In this document: in pieces, positions 41,150 through 50,110 of the stretch | Position numbering within the stretch: the stretch's first letter is position 1 | How the letters are laid out: each line of letters begins with the position of its first letter | Source: an uncultured Alphaproteobacteria bacterium | GTDB taxonomy: Bacteria > Pseudomonadota > Alphaproteobacteria > UBA6615 | Assembly (NCBI GenBank): GCA_943787745.1 | Contig: CALSNJ010000004.1 | Coordinates: 159,122-223,121 of the forward strand | Direction of reading: 5' to 3' | DNA length: 64,000 bases | The notes under the pieces: model-generated | Seen by the model: only the letters and a program-made list of their open reading frames with translations | Told to the model about the DNA's origin: nothing | The model's database searches: none | Translations under genes and position numbers: made by a program

Positions 41150-41977
41150 ATGATGGAACATCGCAACAAATACTGGACGCTGGACGACATCCCGTGGGAC
41201 CAGTTTGACCCGACCAAGGTCGACCCGGACATGCTTCGCATCGTCAAGGCGGCCGCTATGGTCGAGTTCAATGGCGGCATCTATGCAGAGTATCTCTGCA
41301 GTGTATTCGATAACGACCCCCAATTTCAGGATGCATCCCGGCGTTGGGCCTTCGAGGAAGTACAGCACGGCAGTGCGCTGGCGCGCTGGGCTCAAATGGC
41401 CGATCCCGATTTTGATTTCGATGCGCGTTTCAAAGATTTTTCGAGCAAGATTCAACTCCCCACGGACGCAAACAGTTCGGTTCGCGGAACACGATGCGGC
41501 GAGCTTGTGGCACGATGCATGGTTGAAGTGGGAACATCCTCCTACTACTCAGCCCTGCGCGAAGCATCAGAAGAACCTGTTCTACGACTGATCTGCGAAA
41601 AAATCGCACAGGACGAGATTCGTCATTACAAACTGTTCTACACCCACATGGAACGCTATCGGGATATTGAGAATCTTGGAAAGCTGAAGAGGCTCTGGGT
41701 CGGACTTGGTCGGATCGGCGAAAGCGAAGACGACGAGCTCGCCTATGCCTATTACGCGGCCAACAACAATGGCGAAGCCTATAATAGAAAGCAGTGCATC
41801 CGCGCCTATATGTCCCGTGCCTATGGCTTTTACGAAATTCGCCATGTTGAGCGCGCTATCACGCTGATCTTCAAAGCCATCGGCTTTGCGCCGCACAGCC
41901 GGATGGCAAACTGGATGGCCCGCGCAGCCTGCTGGTTCCTGAACCTGCGCATGAACCGCACCACCGCGGCAGCCTAG
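41150..41977 (+). CDS. ferritin-like di-iron protein
   Basis: A 275-residue protein with a complete four-helix di-iron ligand set: E39 (VEFNGGIYAEYL), E70 and H73 (EEVQHG), E126 (VEVGTSSYYS), E156 and H159 (DEIRHYKLF). This E...ExxH...E...ExxH spacing is that of the ferritin-like superfamily, including oxidases and oxygenases. A helical C-terminal part (~200-275) follows. The first two codons are both ATG, so the start may be at 41150 or 41153. It has its own strong promoter. Its stop overlaps the convergent rppH stop by 4 bp. The reaction is unknown. Confidence 0.78.
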   Translation: MMEHRNKYWTLDDIPWDQFDPTKVDPDMLRIVKAAAMVEFNGGIYAEYLCSVFDNDPQFQDASRRWAFEEVQHGSALARWAQMADPDFDFDARFKDFSSKIQLPTDANSSVRGTRCGELVARCMVEVGTSSYYSALREASEEPVLRLICEKIAQDEIRHYKLFYTHMERYRDIENLGKLKRLWVGLGRIGESEDDELAYAYYAANNNGEAYNRKQCIRAYMSRAYGFYEIRHVERAITLIFKAIGFAPHSRMANWMARAACWFLNLRMNRTTAAA

Positions 41978-42474
41978 CCGCTCCGCTTCGTCAGCACGGG
42001 GGCAAACGTCTCCATGACGGCCTCATAGATCGGCCGCTTGAATGCAACAATCAGATCCGGCACCTCTTCGGGGGATACCCAGCGCCAGCGATCAAATTCG
42101 GGTTTCTCAACACCCAGCACATCGATCTCTGAATCGACACCACAGAACCGATAGGCAAACCACATCTGCATCTGACCGCGCCACTTGCCCTTCCAGGCAC
42201 GACGCTGGAGGTCATCTGGCAGGTCATATTTGAGCCAGTGAGGTGCCGCGGCAAGAAACTCGACAGCGGTTGCACCGGTCTCTTCTTCCAGTTCCCGCAA
42301 GGCTGCGGTTTGCGGGTCTTCTCCTGAATCAATACCACCCTGCGGCATCTGCCAGGCGCCCGCGGCGTCATTTCGTTCGCCAACCCAGATCAATCCGGCG
42401 TCATTGACCAAGACAATGCCGGCACACCGGCGGTAATGCGCAGCATCCTCATCATTGGCAATCAGGCCGTTCAT
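41974..42474 (-). CDS. rppH: RNA pyrophosphohydrolase RppH
   Basis: A 166-residue Nudix hydrolase. The Nudix box is GGIDSGEDPQTAALRELEEETG in consensus order near residues 46-67. The surrounding WQMPQGG and EFDRWRWVSPEEVPDLIVAFKR match RppH, which removes pyrophosphate from 5'-triphosphate mRNA ends to trigger decay; Ap4A hydrolysis is a related activity. Its ATG overlaps the stop of the upstream YibQ-type gene by 4 bp. It is the last gene of the envelope operon. Confidence 0.93.
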   Translation of the reverse strand: MNGLIANDEDAAHYRRCAGIVLVNDAGLIWVGERNDAAGAWQMPQGGIDSGEDPQTAALRELEEETGATAVEFLAAAPHWLKYDLPDDLQRRAWKGKWRGQMQMWFAYRFCGVDSEIDVLGVEKPEFDRWRWVSPEEVPDLIVAFKRPIYEAVMETFAPVLTKRSG

Positions 42475-43823
42475 CGATCCGACTGCTTGTCGACCACAGC
42501 AGAAATCGGGACCAGTGCAATCCCCTTTCCTTCAAGAGTGGCGGCCCATGCGCGGATACGTTCGAGGGTGACGGGAAAGGCCTGGCCTATGGCGATAGAA
42601 ACACCTGCATCCTTGGCAATGCGTTCAACCTCAGCCAGTCGAGCATCCACCGTGGCGCGGGAAACCTCGCGATTGTCGAGAAAACGATCGTTAATTGCCC
42701 GCGGAACCTGCATTTCAGACGCAAGTACTGTCGCCACACTGCGCGCGGCAGAGCGTGCGTCCACAAAGAGTAGGCCCCGCGCCTTCAATTCGGCGAGGAT
42801 CGGCTGCATGGCATCCCGGGAAGTCGTAAACCGTGACCCCATATGGTTCACAACACCGACATATCCCGACACCCGTGACAAAGCCCAACGCATCCGGTCC
42901 TGATTCTCATCCGGAGAAAGCGTCACGAACAACGCCCGCGGCCCCGGATCATTGGCAGGAAAATCCACAGGTTCCATCGGCAGGTTCAGCAACACTTCGT
43001 GCCCGGCTGCACGGGAGAGCTGAATCCATTGCTGGATATTGTCGGCAAACGGCTGATAGGCAAGCGTCACCTCGCTCGGCAGATCCTGAATTGCAGCTTC
43101 TGTCGCCGCACTCGACAGCCCGAGCCCACTCAGGATGATCGCAACACGCGGGCGGGCGTCACGGTCATCATAAGGGCGCGCATAGACCTTCCAGGGCTCT
43201 CGTCCGTCCAACCCGATACGCGGCAGCGGCCCTTGTGCGGATGGTTCGACCAATCCCGGGTCAGGCGCCGGGCGCAAACTGCCACGTTGCGAGCGCGGGA
43301 TCATCAATGGCGAAGGTGGCGGCAGCACAGGCTCGGCAACCGGCACAGGCGGTGCAGCAGCGACCTCGTTCCCGGGTTGAGTTCCACTCTTTGCCGTTTC
43401 CGGTCCGCCTGGTGCTTCGGTATCCGCCACGGATTCAGATGGTTCGGGAGAAACAACCGGCGCTGCCACAGGCGGTGGCGGCGGCGCTGCTGCCACCTCA
43501 GGCTCTGCTTGGGGCTCCATAACCGGCGGAGGCACCGGTTCGGGCATAGATGCGGCGTCAGCCTCCTGCGCAGCCTGAGCAGCCTCAGCAGTTGGTTCGG
43601 GCGCCACCGCGTCCATGGGTGGTGGTGTGTTCGCTGGTGGCGGTGCGGCCGTCATCTCAGGCGGTTTGGTTTCAGTCTCGACATTCGGGTCGGCCGTTAA
43701 TCCCTGCCAAAGAGCCGCCATCACACCAATGAACAACAAAAACAGAACAAGCGCGACGGTCCATGGCAGGACCGCCACGCCGCTCATTCTTGATGGTTTA
43801 ACCGCAGGCTCTTCGCTCATCAT
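42471..43823 (-). CDS. divergent polysaccharide deacetylase family protein (YibQ-like)
   Basis: A 450-residue protein anchored by one N-terminal helix (WTVALVLFLLFIGVMAALW). A long Pro/Ala/Glu-rich segment (~35-185) is likely to cross the periplasm. The C-terminal domain begins RPRVAIILSGLGLSSAATEAAI and includes YVGVVNHMGSRFT and LLFVDARSA, as in the YibQ/DUF610 family related to polysaccharide deacetylases. Whether it still binds metal or acts on peptidoglycan is unknown. It sits between ctpA and rppH, downstream of envC, the usual neighbourhood in Proteobacteria. Confidence 0.9.
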   Translation of the reverse strand: MMSEEPAVKPSRMSGVAVLPWTVALVLFLLFIGVMAALWQGLTADPNVETETKPPEMTAAPPPANTPPPMDAVAPEPTAEAAQAAQEADAASMPEPVPPPVMEPQAEPEVAAAPPPPPVAAPVVSPEPSESVADTEAPGGPETAKSGTQPGNEVAAAPPVPVAEPVLPPPSPLMIPRSQRGSLRPAPDPGLVEPSAQGPLPRIGLDGREPWKVYARPYDDRDARPRVAIILSGLGLSSAATEAAIQDLPSEVTLAYQPFADNIQQWIQLSRAAGHEVLLNLPMEPVDFPANDPGPRALFVTLSPDENQDRMRWALSRVSGYVGVVNHMGSRFTTSRDAMQPILAELKARGLLFVDARSAARSVATVLASEMQVPRAINDRFLDNREVSRATVDARLAEVERIAKDAGVSIAIGQAFPVTLERIRAWAATLEGKGIALVPISAVVDKQSDR

Positions 43824-43851
43824 GCAGAACGTAACGGAAACTGGTTAACGG

Positions 43852-45129
43852 TCAGTTGGTTGCACGAACGGTATATGTCGCGATCCCCTTCAGCAAATCG
43901 AGCGCACGCACCAACTGATAATCGGTTATATCCGTGGTTTCCGTGACTTCGACTTCTTCCTCGCCCTCCGGTGTCTCCTCAACCCCTTCATTGGAAAGGG
44001 CATTGCGAAGATCCCGTTCCCGCAGACGTTGCGGGGTCTCTTCAATTTCCACCTTTGCCTGTTCAACAATGATGTCGGGCGTGATGCTGGTTTGCTGGAT
44101 CGAACGACCGCTGGGCGTGTAATACTTCGCCGTCGTCAAACGCAGGGCGCCGTGACCGGCAATCGGCATAATCGACTGAACCGACCCTTTGCCAAAACTC
44201 TCGGTTCCCATAATGACCGCGCGCTTGTGATCCTGCAGCGCACCGGCAACGATTTCCGAAGCCGATGCTGATCCGCCATTGATCAGAACGACAATCGGCA
44301 AACCATCAGCAAGGTCACCCTTCTTGGCATTGAAGCGCTGCGCATTATCCGCATCGCGACCCCGGGTCGAGACAATTTCACCCTGATCAAGAAATGCGTC
44401 AGAGACAGCCACGGCCTGATCCAGCAAACCGCCGGGGTTTCGCCGCAAATCAAGCACGAGACCAATCATCTCATCCCCGAGCTCTTCCTTCAGGCTCGCC
44501 ATGGAAGCGGTAACACCATCCATTGTCTGTTCATTGAAAGTCGTGACCCGAACATAGCCGACCTTGCCTTCTACCCGGCTTCGCACCGAACGAATGCGCA
44601 CAACATCACGGGTCACCGTCACGTCAAACGGCTCTTCACCCTCGCGGCGAATGGTCAGTTCAATATCCGAACCGACACGGCCCCGCATTTTGTCCACGGC
44701 ATCGGACAAAGAAAGACCGACAACACTTTCACCATCAAGATGTGTGATGAAATCGCCTGCCTCTAGTCCCGCGCGTGCCGCCGGTGTCTCGTCTATCGGC
44801 GAAACCACACGTACGAAGCCTTGCTCCATCGTGACTTCAATTCCCAGACCACCGAATTCACCGCGGGTCTGCACCTGCATGTCCCGAAAGCTATCTTCGT
44901 TGAGATAACTCGAGTGGGGGTCCAGCGACTGCAACATCCCGTTGATGGCAGCCTCAATCAGATCCTTGTCTTCCGCCTCATCGACATACTGGGCGCGCAC
45001 GCGCTCAAAGATGTCACCGAAGAGTTCAAGTTGACGAAACGTCTCTTCATCTGTCTCTGCGGCAATCGCTGCCACAGGAACGGTGACGAGCATGGTCGAA
45101 AACGCGACCACGGAAAGAAATTTACGCAT
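43852..45129 (-). CDS. ctpA: S41 family C-terminal processing peptidase
   Basis: A 425-residue periplasmic serine protease with an N-terminal signal peptide (cleavage likely after AIAA, ~24). A PDZ domain spans ~85-170 (GIEVTMEQGFVRVVSPIDETPA). The catalytic dyad is probably S289 in GGSASASEI and K314 in SFGKGS. An acidic tail (EGEEEVEVTE) ends the protein. Its start codon overlaps the envC stop by 1 bp. CtpA homologues trim peptidoglycan hydrolases; the position beside envC fits that. Confidence 0.95.
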   Translation of the reverse strand: MRKFLSVVAFSTMLVTVPVAAIAAETDEETFRQLELFGDIFERVRAQYVDEAEDKDLIEAAINGMLQSLDPHSSYLNEDSFRDMQVQTRGEFGGLGIEVTMEQGFVRVVSPIDETPAARAGLEAGDFITHLDGESVVGLSLSDAVDKMRGRVGSDIELTIRREGEEPFDVTVTRDVVRIRSVRSRVEGKVGYVRVTTFNEQTMDGVTASMASLKEELGDEMIGLVLDLRRNPGGLLDQAVAVSDAFLDQGEIVSTRGRDADNAQRFNAKKGDLADGLPIVVLINGGSASASEIVAGALQDHKRAVIMGTESFGKGSVQSIMPIAGHGALRLTTAKYYTPSGRSIQQTSITPDIIVEQAKVEIEETPQRLRERDLRNALSNEGVEETPEGEEEVEVTETTDITDYQLVRALDLLKGIATYTVRATN

Positions 45130-46397
45130 TAGCCTTGTGTCCTGTTCGTTTGCGCTGCCAACCAGGGCAACGGGTTAATAGGTTGTCCGTCGCGACGGAA
45201 CTCCACATAGAGTGTCGATCCACGCGATCGGTTTTGGGCCTGAGAAGCCCGCCCCCCGCTATTGGCATCAGCGCCAGTACCGGTCACACCGACAGGTTCG
45301 CCCGCGAGGACCCACTGGCCCAATTCCGCGTCAATCTGTCCGAGACCGGCAATCAGTGAATGATATCCCTCGCCATGATCGATGATCAAGATTTCCCCAA
45401 ATCTTCGAAATGGCCCCGCAAAGGCTATTCGTCCGTCCCACGGTGCAACAACCAACGCGTTGGGACGCGTTTCCCAGGTGACGCCATGGGCCGACGCCCC
45501 AGCTTCGGTTTCTGCGCCAAACCGCCGGATTACCTTACCGTGGGCGGGCCACGAGAGTTGTCCACGCGCTGAAGCAATTGACGGACCGGCCGGACGAAGG
45601 GTCGGCGCGATCAGTCTCTCGGCATCCTGGCCCGGCTGTGGGCGCGGCTGGGGAACCGCTGCTGCAGTGCTGTCACGCAAATTTGACAACAATTCTTCGA
45701 GTGTTTTGGCCTCTTTGCTCAAGGCCGCAACCCGTTTCTCTGCCGCGCTCTGTGCACCTTTGGTCTGCGACAGGACCGTATTCTTGGCATCCGACAAAGA
45801 TTTCAGGCGATTGCGCTCGTTCTTCAGGTCCACGGCGGCAACCTGCAACTCGCCTTTGCGGGTTCGGATACGGCCCTGTACTTCGGCCAGCGCTTCTATG
45901 TCAGCGCGGAGCAAACGTGCCTGACGCTCGATCTCGGGAACCGCGGTGCGCAACAACAACCCACTGCGCACAACATCATTGGGATCACCCGGACTGACCA
46001 GCAACGCTGCTGTTGGTCTTAGGGACATGCGTTGAAGGGCTGCAATTGTGGTTTCAAGTTCCGCCCGTCGGGTTTCGAACTGCACTTCCTTGCGGGTGGC
46101 ATCACCTTCCAGCAACGACAACTCGCTTTCCAGTGAATCAAGCGCAGCCTCATGGGTCTGAACAGCCTGTGCGGCGACACGCATTTCTGTCCGCAGTTTT
46201 GTCAGTTCGCGCGCCTGATCATCCGCTTTCCGTTTCAACGCCGCCACGGCTTGGCGGTCCTGCTCCAGAGTTTCGCGAACCGCGTCCAGTCTCTCCTGGT
46301 TTGGTGCGGTTGCATTGGTCTGGGCCAGCGCCGTTGTCGGGACAACAAGACACAGAACTGCGGCGATCACGCCGCATATGGCGTGCGTTCCCGACAT
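45129..46397 (-). CDS. envC: murein hydrolase activator EnvC (degenerate LytM/M23)
   Basis: 422 residues from the ATG at 46397, chosen because it opens a good signal peptide (AICGVIAAVLCLVVPTTALAQ). Coiled coil runs over ~30-270. The C-terminal M23 fold (GKVIRRFGAETEAGASAHGV ... LIIDHGEGYHSLIAGLG) lacks the usual metal ligands: HxxxD is replaced by HGVTWETR, and HxH by HSLI. As in E. coli EnvC, it is therefore an amidase activator rather than an enzyme. It lies 4 bp after the gpmA stop and overlaps ctpA by 1 bp. Confidence 0.92.
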   Translation of the reverse strand: MSGTHAICGVIAAVLCLVVPTTALAQTNATAPNQERLDAVRETLEQDRQAVAALKRKADDQARELTKLRTEMRVAAQAVQTHEAALDSLESELSLLEGDATRKEVQFETRRAELETTIAALQRMSLRPTAALLVSPGDPNDVVRSGLLLRTAVPEIERQARLLRADIEALAEVQGRIRTRKGELQVAAVDLKNERNRLKSLSDAKNTVLSQTKGAQSAAEKRVAALSKEAKTLEELLSNLRDSTAAAVPQPRPQPGQDAERLIAPTLRPAGPSIASARGQLSWPAHGKVIRRFGAETEAGASAHGVTWETRPNALVVAPWDGRIAFAGPFRRFGEILIIDHGEGYHSLIAGLGQIDAELGQWVLAGEPVGVTGTGADANSGGRASQAQNRSRGSTLYVEFRRDGQPINPLPWLAAQTNRTQG

Positions 46398-46401
46398 GGG
46401 A

Positions 46402-47043
46402 CTATTCGCCGAGATAATAGCTCTTCTGCTTTTGGCCGTTCTCGAATTCAAAGACGAGCGGTCGGCCGGTCGGCAGTTCCACACCCGGAATTTCATCTTC
46501 GGTGTACTCACCAAGAATCAGCAACAAGGCTCTTAGGCTGTTACCGTGGGCAGATACGAGAAGATTCTTTCCGGCCGCAATCTGAGGTCCGATCTCACTT
46601 TCGTAGTAAGGGCGAACACGTTCAACCACATCGGCCAGACTCTCGCCATTTGGCGGACGCACCTCAAAACCGCGTCGCCAGAGATGCACTTGTTCTTCGC
46701 CATATTTCTCGGCTGTCTCTGCCTTGTTCAAACCGACAAGATCGCCATAGTGGCGTTCGCGAAGATCATCATGCTGCGTAACATTCCAATGGTCTCCATC
46801 ACGCAAATGATCAAAATCCGCGCCGGCTGCCGCAGCGGAATCCAATGCCAACTCAACCGTCCGCAAGGCGCGCTTGAGAGTCGAGGAATAGACGGCATCG
46901 ATCTGGAAGTCCTTGAGCAGCACGCCAGCCCGTTTGGCTTCCGCAACGCCCACGTCGGTCAGATCGACATCTTCCCAGCCCGTAAACCGGTTTTCGAGGT
47001 TCCACTGGCTCTGGCCATGACGTGTGATAATCAGATGGTTCAT
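46402..47043 (-). CDS. gpmA: 2,3-bisphosphoglycerate-dependent phosphoglycerate mutase
   Basis: A 213-residue histidine phosphatase superfamily enzyme, interconverting 3- and 2-phosphoglycerate. The RHGQSQWNLENRFTGW motif carries the phospho-His (H9). ERHYGDLVGLNK and LVSAHGNSLRALLL, with the second His, complete the active site. The length is that of compact dPGMs. It lies between rlmH (75 bp upstream) and envC (4 bp downstream) and shares their direction. Confidence 0.94.
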   Translation of the reverse strand: MNHLIITRHGQSQWNLENRFTGWEDVDLTDVGVAEAKRAGVLLKDFQIDAVYSSTLKRALRTVELALDSAAAAGADFDHLRDGDHWNVTQHDDLRERHYGDLVGLNKAETAEKYGEEQVHLWRRGFEVRPPNGESLADVVERVRPYYESEIGPQIAAGKNLLVSAHGNSLRALLLILGEYTEDEIPGVELPTGRPLVFEFENGQKQKSYYLGE

Positions 47044-47118
47044 CCGCGTTGTTCCAATCCTGCGCGGTTAAGGTGAATTGCGACTGTTATTGCCCGATTC
47101 TTGGCGTTGCCGCCAGTA

Positions 47119-47580
47119 TCACGCGCGGTGATATGGGTGCCCCGCCAATATTTGCTGCGCCCGGTAAACCTGTTCTGCGAGCAGACCTCGTACCAGCATA
47201 TGCGGCCAGGTGTTTTGTCCAAATGCGAGGGTCCTGTCGGCACGGGAACGCACAGTCTGCGAATGCCCGTCCGCACCGCCAATGAGGAAGGCCAGTTCGC
47301 GCACACCGTCATCCTGCAAATTGCCGAGAAGTCTGGCGATGGCCTCGCTCGAAAGCTGTTTGCCCCCCTCATCAAGCGCAATGACGTGCGCGCCATGGGG
47401 AACGGCATCGAGCAACAATTCTCCCTCCGCATCACGAACCTTGCCCGCTGGAAGATTCTTTCGAAGATCCACCTCACGCAGCTCAAACGGCCAGACTGTG
47501 ATGCGGTTCGAAAAATGCTCAAACAATGCGGTTTCGGGTCCCGCGCGTGCGCGGCCCACCGCAGCAACCATGATACGCAT
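47119..47580 (-). CDS. rlmH: 23S rRNA pseudouridine-1915 N3-methyltransferase RlmH
   Basis: A 153-residue SPOUT methyltransferase from the ATG at 47580 (MRIMVAAVGRARAG). A second ATG at 47571 is possible. ALDEGGKQLSSEAIA, FLIGGADGHSQ and the C-terminal LVRGLLAEQVYRAQQILAGHPYHR are the RlmH signature in order. It methylates the pseudouridine of helix 69 in 70S ribosomes. It follows rsfS by 52 bp; these two ribosome-related genes are a common pair. Confidence 0.95.
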   Translation of the reverse strand: MRIMVAAVGRARAGPETALFEHFSNRITVWPFELREVDLRKNLPAGKVRDAEGELLLDAVPHGAHVIALDEGGKQLSSEAIARLLGNLQDDGVRELAFLIGGADGHSQTVRSRADRTLAFGQNTWPHMLVRGLLAEQVYRAQQILAGHPYHRA

Positions 47581-47632
47581 AGTTTCGAACCTTATTGCAC
47601 GATCCGGAAACCCCAGACCGTGTTGTTGCCAT

Positions 47633-48082
47633 CTAGGCCAGAACCGGGTCCGGTGCGTCCTGTGACGCACGTTCAGCTGCAAAATCAGCTTCCCACAGCT
47701 TCTCGATCGCATAGTGTTCCCGGATTTCCGGGCGAAACAGATGAACGATGACGTCAATGGCGTCGATCAGCACCCATTCACCACTGCGCCGTCCCTCTGC
47801 CAGGCAACCACGCACACCAGCTGTCTTGAGATTCACCAGAAGATGTTCAGTGATCGAATCCAGCCGCCGCGAAGACGTACCGCTGGCGACCACCATATAG
47901 TCGGCAATATCGGATTTCCCTTCCAGGGGAATAACCTTGATATCGTCGGCCTTGTCATCGTCGAGCGATTTCTCGACGAGTGCCAGAATCTGCGCCGCTG
48001 TTGGCTGCGGCTTGGCCTTTACCTTACGTGCTATGACGAAAATCGCGCTTTCAAGCTGCGCCTCCTTGCGTGGGGCCGGCAT
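47633..48082 (-). CDS. rsfS: ribosome silencing factor RsfS
   Basis: A 149-residue RsfS/Iojap family protein that binds uL14 and blocks subunit joining. The core is VEKSLDDDKADDIKVIPLEG, then ADYMVVASGTSSR and GRRSGEWVLIDAIDVIVHLF. An extra N-terminal basic segment of about 30 residues precedes it, so an internal start is possible. It is 17 bp downstream of nadD, the standard order. Confidence 0.94.
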   Translation of the reverse strand: MPAPRKEAQLESAIFVIARKVKAKPQPTAAQILALVEKSLDDDKADDIKVIPLEGKSDIADYMVVASGTSSRRLDSITEHLLVNLKTAGVRGCLAEGRRSGEWVLIDAIDVIVHLFRPEIREHYAIEKLWEADFAAERASQDAPDPVLA

Positions 48083-48099
48083 ACCGTCCCCAAATTGAG

Positions 48100-48732
48100 T
48101 TAACTTCCATGCGGCCAGTGCCCTGCCTGCCGCAAATCTGTCGCCGCTGCCGGGTGTGGCCTGATCCGTAAAAACACCCAGGCCGGCAGAGCGGCATCAG
48201 CAAGAACCTTGGCCGCGCTTGCTGGCAACCGGGACGCCCGAAAGCGATGAGCAGCGATCCCCGACAAGGCCTTTGAATCATATGAATCCCGTGCGAAGAC
48301 GGCAATGGGCACTGTGTTAAAGATTTTTGACCAATCCCGCCAGCGCGGAATCTGGAGCAGATTGTCCGCCCCCATCAACCAGACGAAATGTGTCGCCGGG
48401 TAGCGCTGGACCAATGATTCCAGAGTATCTGCGGTATATTGGGTGCCCATCTCGGCCTCGATCGAGGTCACGCGAATGCGGGGATGACGCGCCACCACCT
48501 GCGCGGAGGCCAGACGTTTCCCATAAGGCGCCATTCCCGATTCTGACTTCAACGGATTCTGCGGTGAGACCATCCACCAGATCTCATCGAGTCCGAGCCG
48601 CCGCAGAGCTTCGGTGCTGATGTAGCGGTGTCCGTCATGGGCCGGGTTGAATGACCCCCCCAAAAGGCCGATACGCCGATACCGTTGATCGGCGGCTCCC
48701 GACTGGCCTGAAAAAACCACACTGTCTGTCAT
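48100..48732 (-). CDS. nadD: nicotinate-nucleotide adenylyltransferase NadD
   Basis: A 210-residue nucleotidyltransferase that makes deamido-NAD from NaMN and ATP. GGSFNPAHDGH is the (H/T)xGH-type signature with a leading GG. WWMVSPQNPLK and FVWLMGADNLLQIPRWRDW are NadD-specific. The C-terminus is ordinary in length. It lies 16 bp after proA and 17 bp before rsfS. Confidence 0.95.
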   Translation of the reverse strand: MTDSVVFSGQSGAADQRYRRIGLLGGSFNPAHDGHRYISTEALRRLGLDEIWWMVSPQNPLKSESGMAPYGKRLASAQVVARHPRIRVTSIEAEMGTQYTADTLESLVQRYPATHFVWLMGADNLLQIPRWRDWSKIFNTVPIAVFARDSYDSKALSGIAAHRFRASRLPASAAKVLADAALPAWVFLRIRPHPAAATDLRQAGHWPHGS

Positions 48733-48748
48733 CGGATGTCGACCCCGC

Positions 48749-50035
48749 TCAGGGTCGGACCTGACCAGCGCCGCGTACGACGTATTTGTAGCTGGTCAGT
48801 TGTTCGGCTCCGACCGGGCCGCGCGCATGCATCTTGCCCGTCGAGATGCCGATTTCTGCACCCATTCCGAATTCGCCACCATCGGCAAACTGAGTCGAGG
48901 CATTGTGCAGGACAATCCCGCTATCCACCCGGTTGAGAAAGCGTTCGGCAATGCCCTCATTCGCCGTGACAATGGCGTCGGTGTGGTTGGAACCATGAAC
49001 ATTCACGTGGTCGATCGCCGCCTCCACACCATCCACCACCCGAACTGCGACGATGGCATCAAGATATTCTGTATCCCAGTCCGCATCACTGGCCGGGACA
49101 ATACGGTCATCAATGCGCTGCGCGTCGGAATCACCGCGCACCTCACACCCCGCATCGGTCAGGTCATCAACAATTGATCCCAAGAGATCACCGGCGATAT
49201 CCCGGTCAATCAGAACGGTCTCCGTGGCCCCGCATATTCCGGTACGCCGCATTTTCGCGTTCAACACAATATCGCGCGCCATTTGAGGGTCGGCTTCGGC
49301 ATGCACATAGGTGTGGCAAAGCCCTTCGAGATGCGAAAAGACGGGAATTCGACTTTCCGTCTGCACCCGTTCAATCAAAGACTTGCCGCCGCGAGGGACA
49401 ATCACGTCGACAAAGTCGATCATCCGCAGCAGCGCCCCGACGGCCTCCCGGTCCGTCGTCGGCGGCGCTTGCACAGACGCTTCGGGCAAGCCGGCCGCTT
49501 TCAAGCCGTCCTGAAGACAGGACAGGATCGTACGCGATGACTGAAAACTCTCCGACCCGCCGCGCAGAATTGCGGCGTTGCCGGCCTTCACACACAAACC
49601 ACCAGCATCGGCGGTCACATTGGGGCGCGACTCATAGATCACACCGATAACGCCGAGCGGCACACGCACGCGCGCGATCTTGAGGCCATTGGGACGCTCC
49701 CATTCGGCAAGAACCGTTCCGATCGGATCAGGCAATGCAGCCACGTCCTCAAGCCCGCACGCCATCGCCTCAATACGGTCCTCATTGAGGATCAGGCGAT
49801 CAAGAAACGACCCCTTCACGCCACGCGATTGGGCAGATGCAACATCGGTGGCATTGGCGGCCAGTATCTCATCCTTGCGTGCCCGCACAGCGGCAGCTGC
49901 AGCATGAAGTGCAGCATTCTTGACGTCAGCGGACGCACTGGCGAGTTCCTGGGCCGCGGCCTTTGCCGCGATCCCGATCCCGTTCATCATGTCCTGGATG
50001 TCGCTATCCGCGGACAAATCATGTGCTGCTGTCAT
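48749..50035 (-). CDS. proA: glutamate-5-semialdehyde dehydrogenase (gamma-glutamyl phosphate reductase)
   Basis: A 428-residue aldehyde-dehydrogenase superfamily enzyme, second step of proline synthesis. [20 protein letters not shown] is the proA signature region in pieces. The catalytic cysteine is in [34 protein letters not shown] is the conserved C-terminal motif. The N-terminal ~15 residues are poorly conserved, so an internal ATG may be the true start. It is separated from proB by a membrane transporter gene. Confidence 0.94.
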   Translation of the reverse strand: MTAAHDLSADSDIQDMMNGIGIAAKAAAQELASASADVKNAALHAAAAAVRARKDEILAANATDVASAQSRGVKGSFLDRLILNEDRIEAMACGLEDVAALPDPIGTVLAEWERPNGLKIARVRVPLGVIGVIYESRPNVTADAGGLCVKAGNAAILRGGSESFQSSRTILSCLQDGLKAAGLPEASVQAPPTTDREAVGALLRMIDFVDVIVPRGGKSLIERVQTESRIPVFSHLEGLCHTYVHAEADPQMARDIVLNAKMRRTGICGATETVLIDRDIAGDLLGSIVDDLTDAGCEVRGDSDAQRIDDRIVPASDADWDTEYLDAIVAVRVVDGVEAAIDHVNVHGSNHTDAIVTANEGIAERFLNRVDSGIVLHNASTQFADGGEFGMGAEIGISTGKMHARGPVGAEQLTSYKYVVRGAGQVRP

Positions 50036-50110
50036 TGCTCTTCTCCGACCCTGTTCGGTCTGTCGGGGGGACGATAGTCAATCCGCCCGCGAAATTCACC
50101 TTGTTTGCAC

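Noticed and set aside
45129..46397. Active M23 endopeptidase
   Set aside because: The metal-binding HxxxD and HxH residues are replaced, so it is called an EnvC-type activator.
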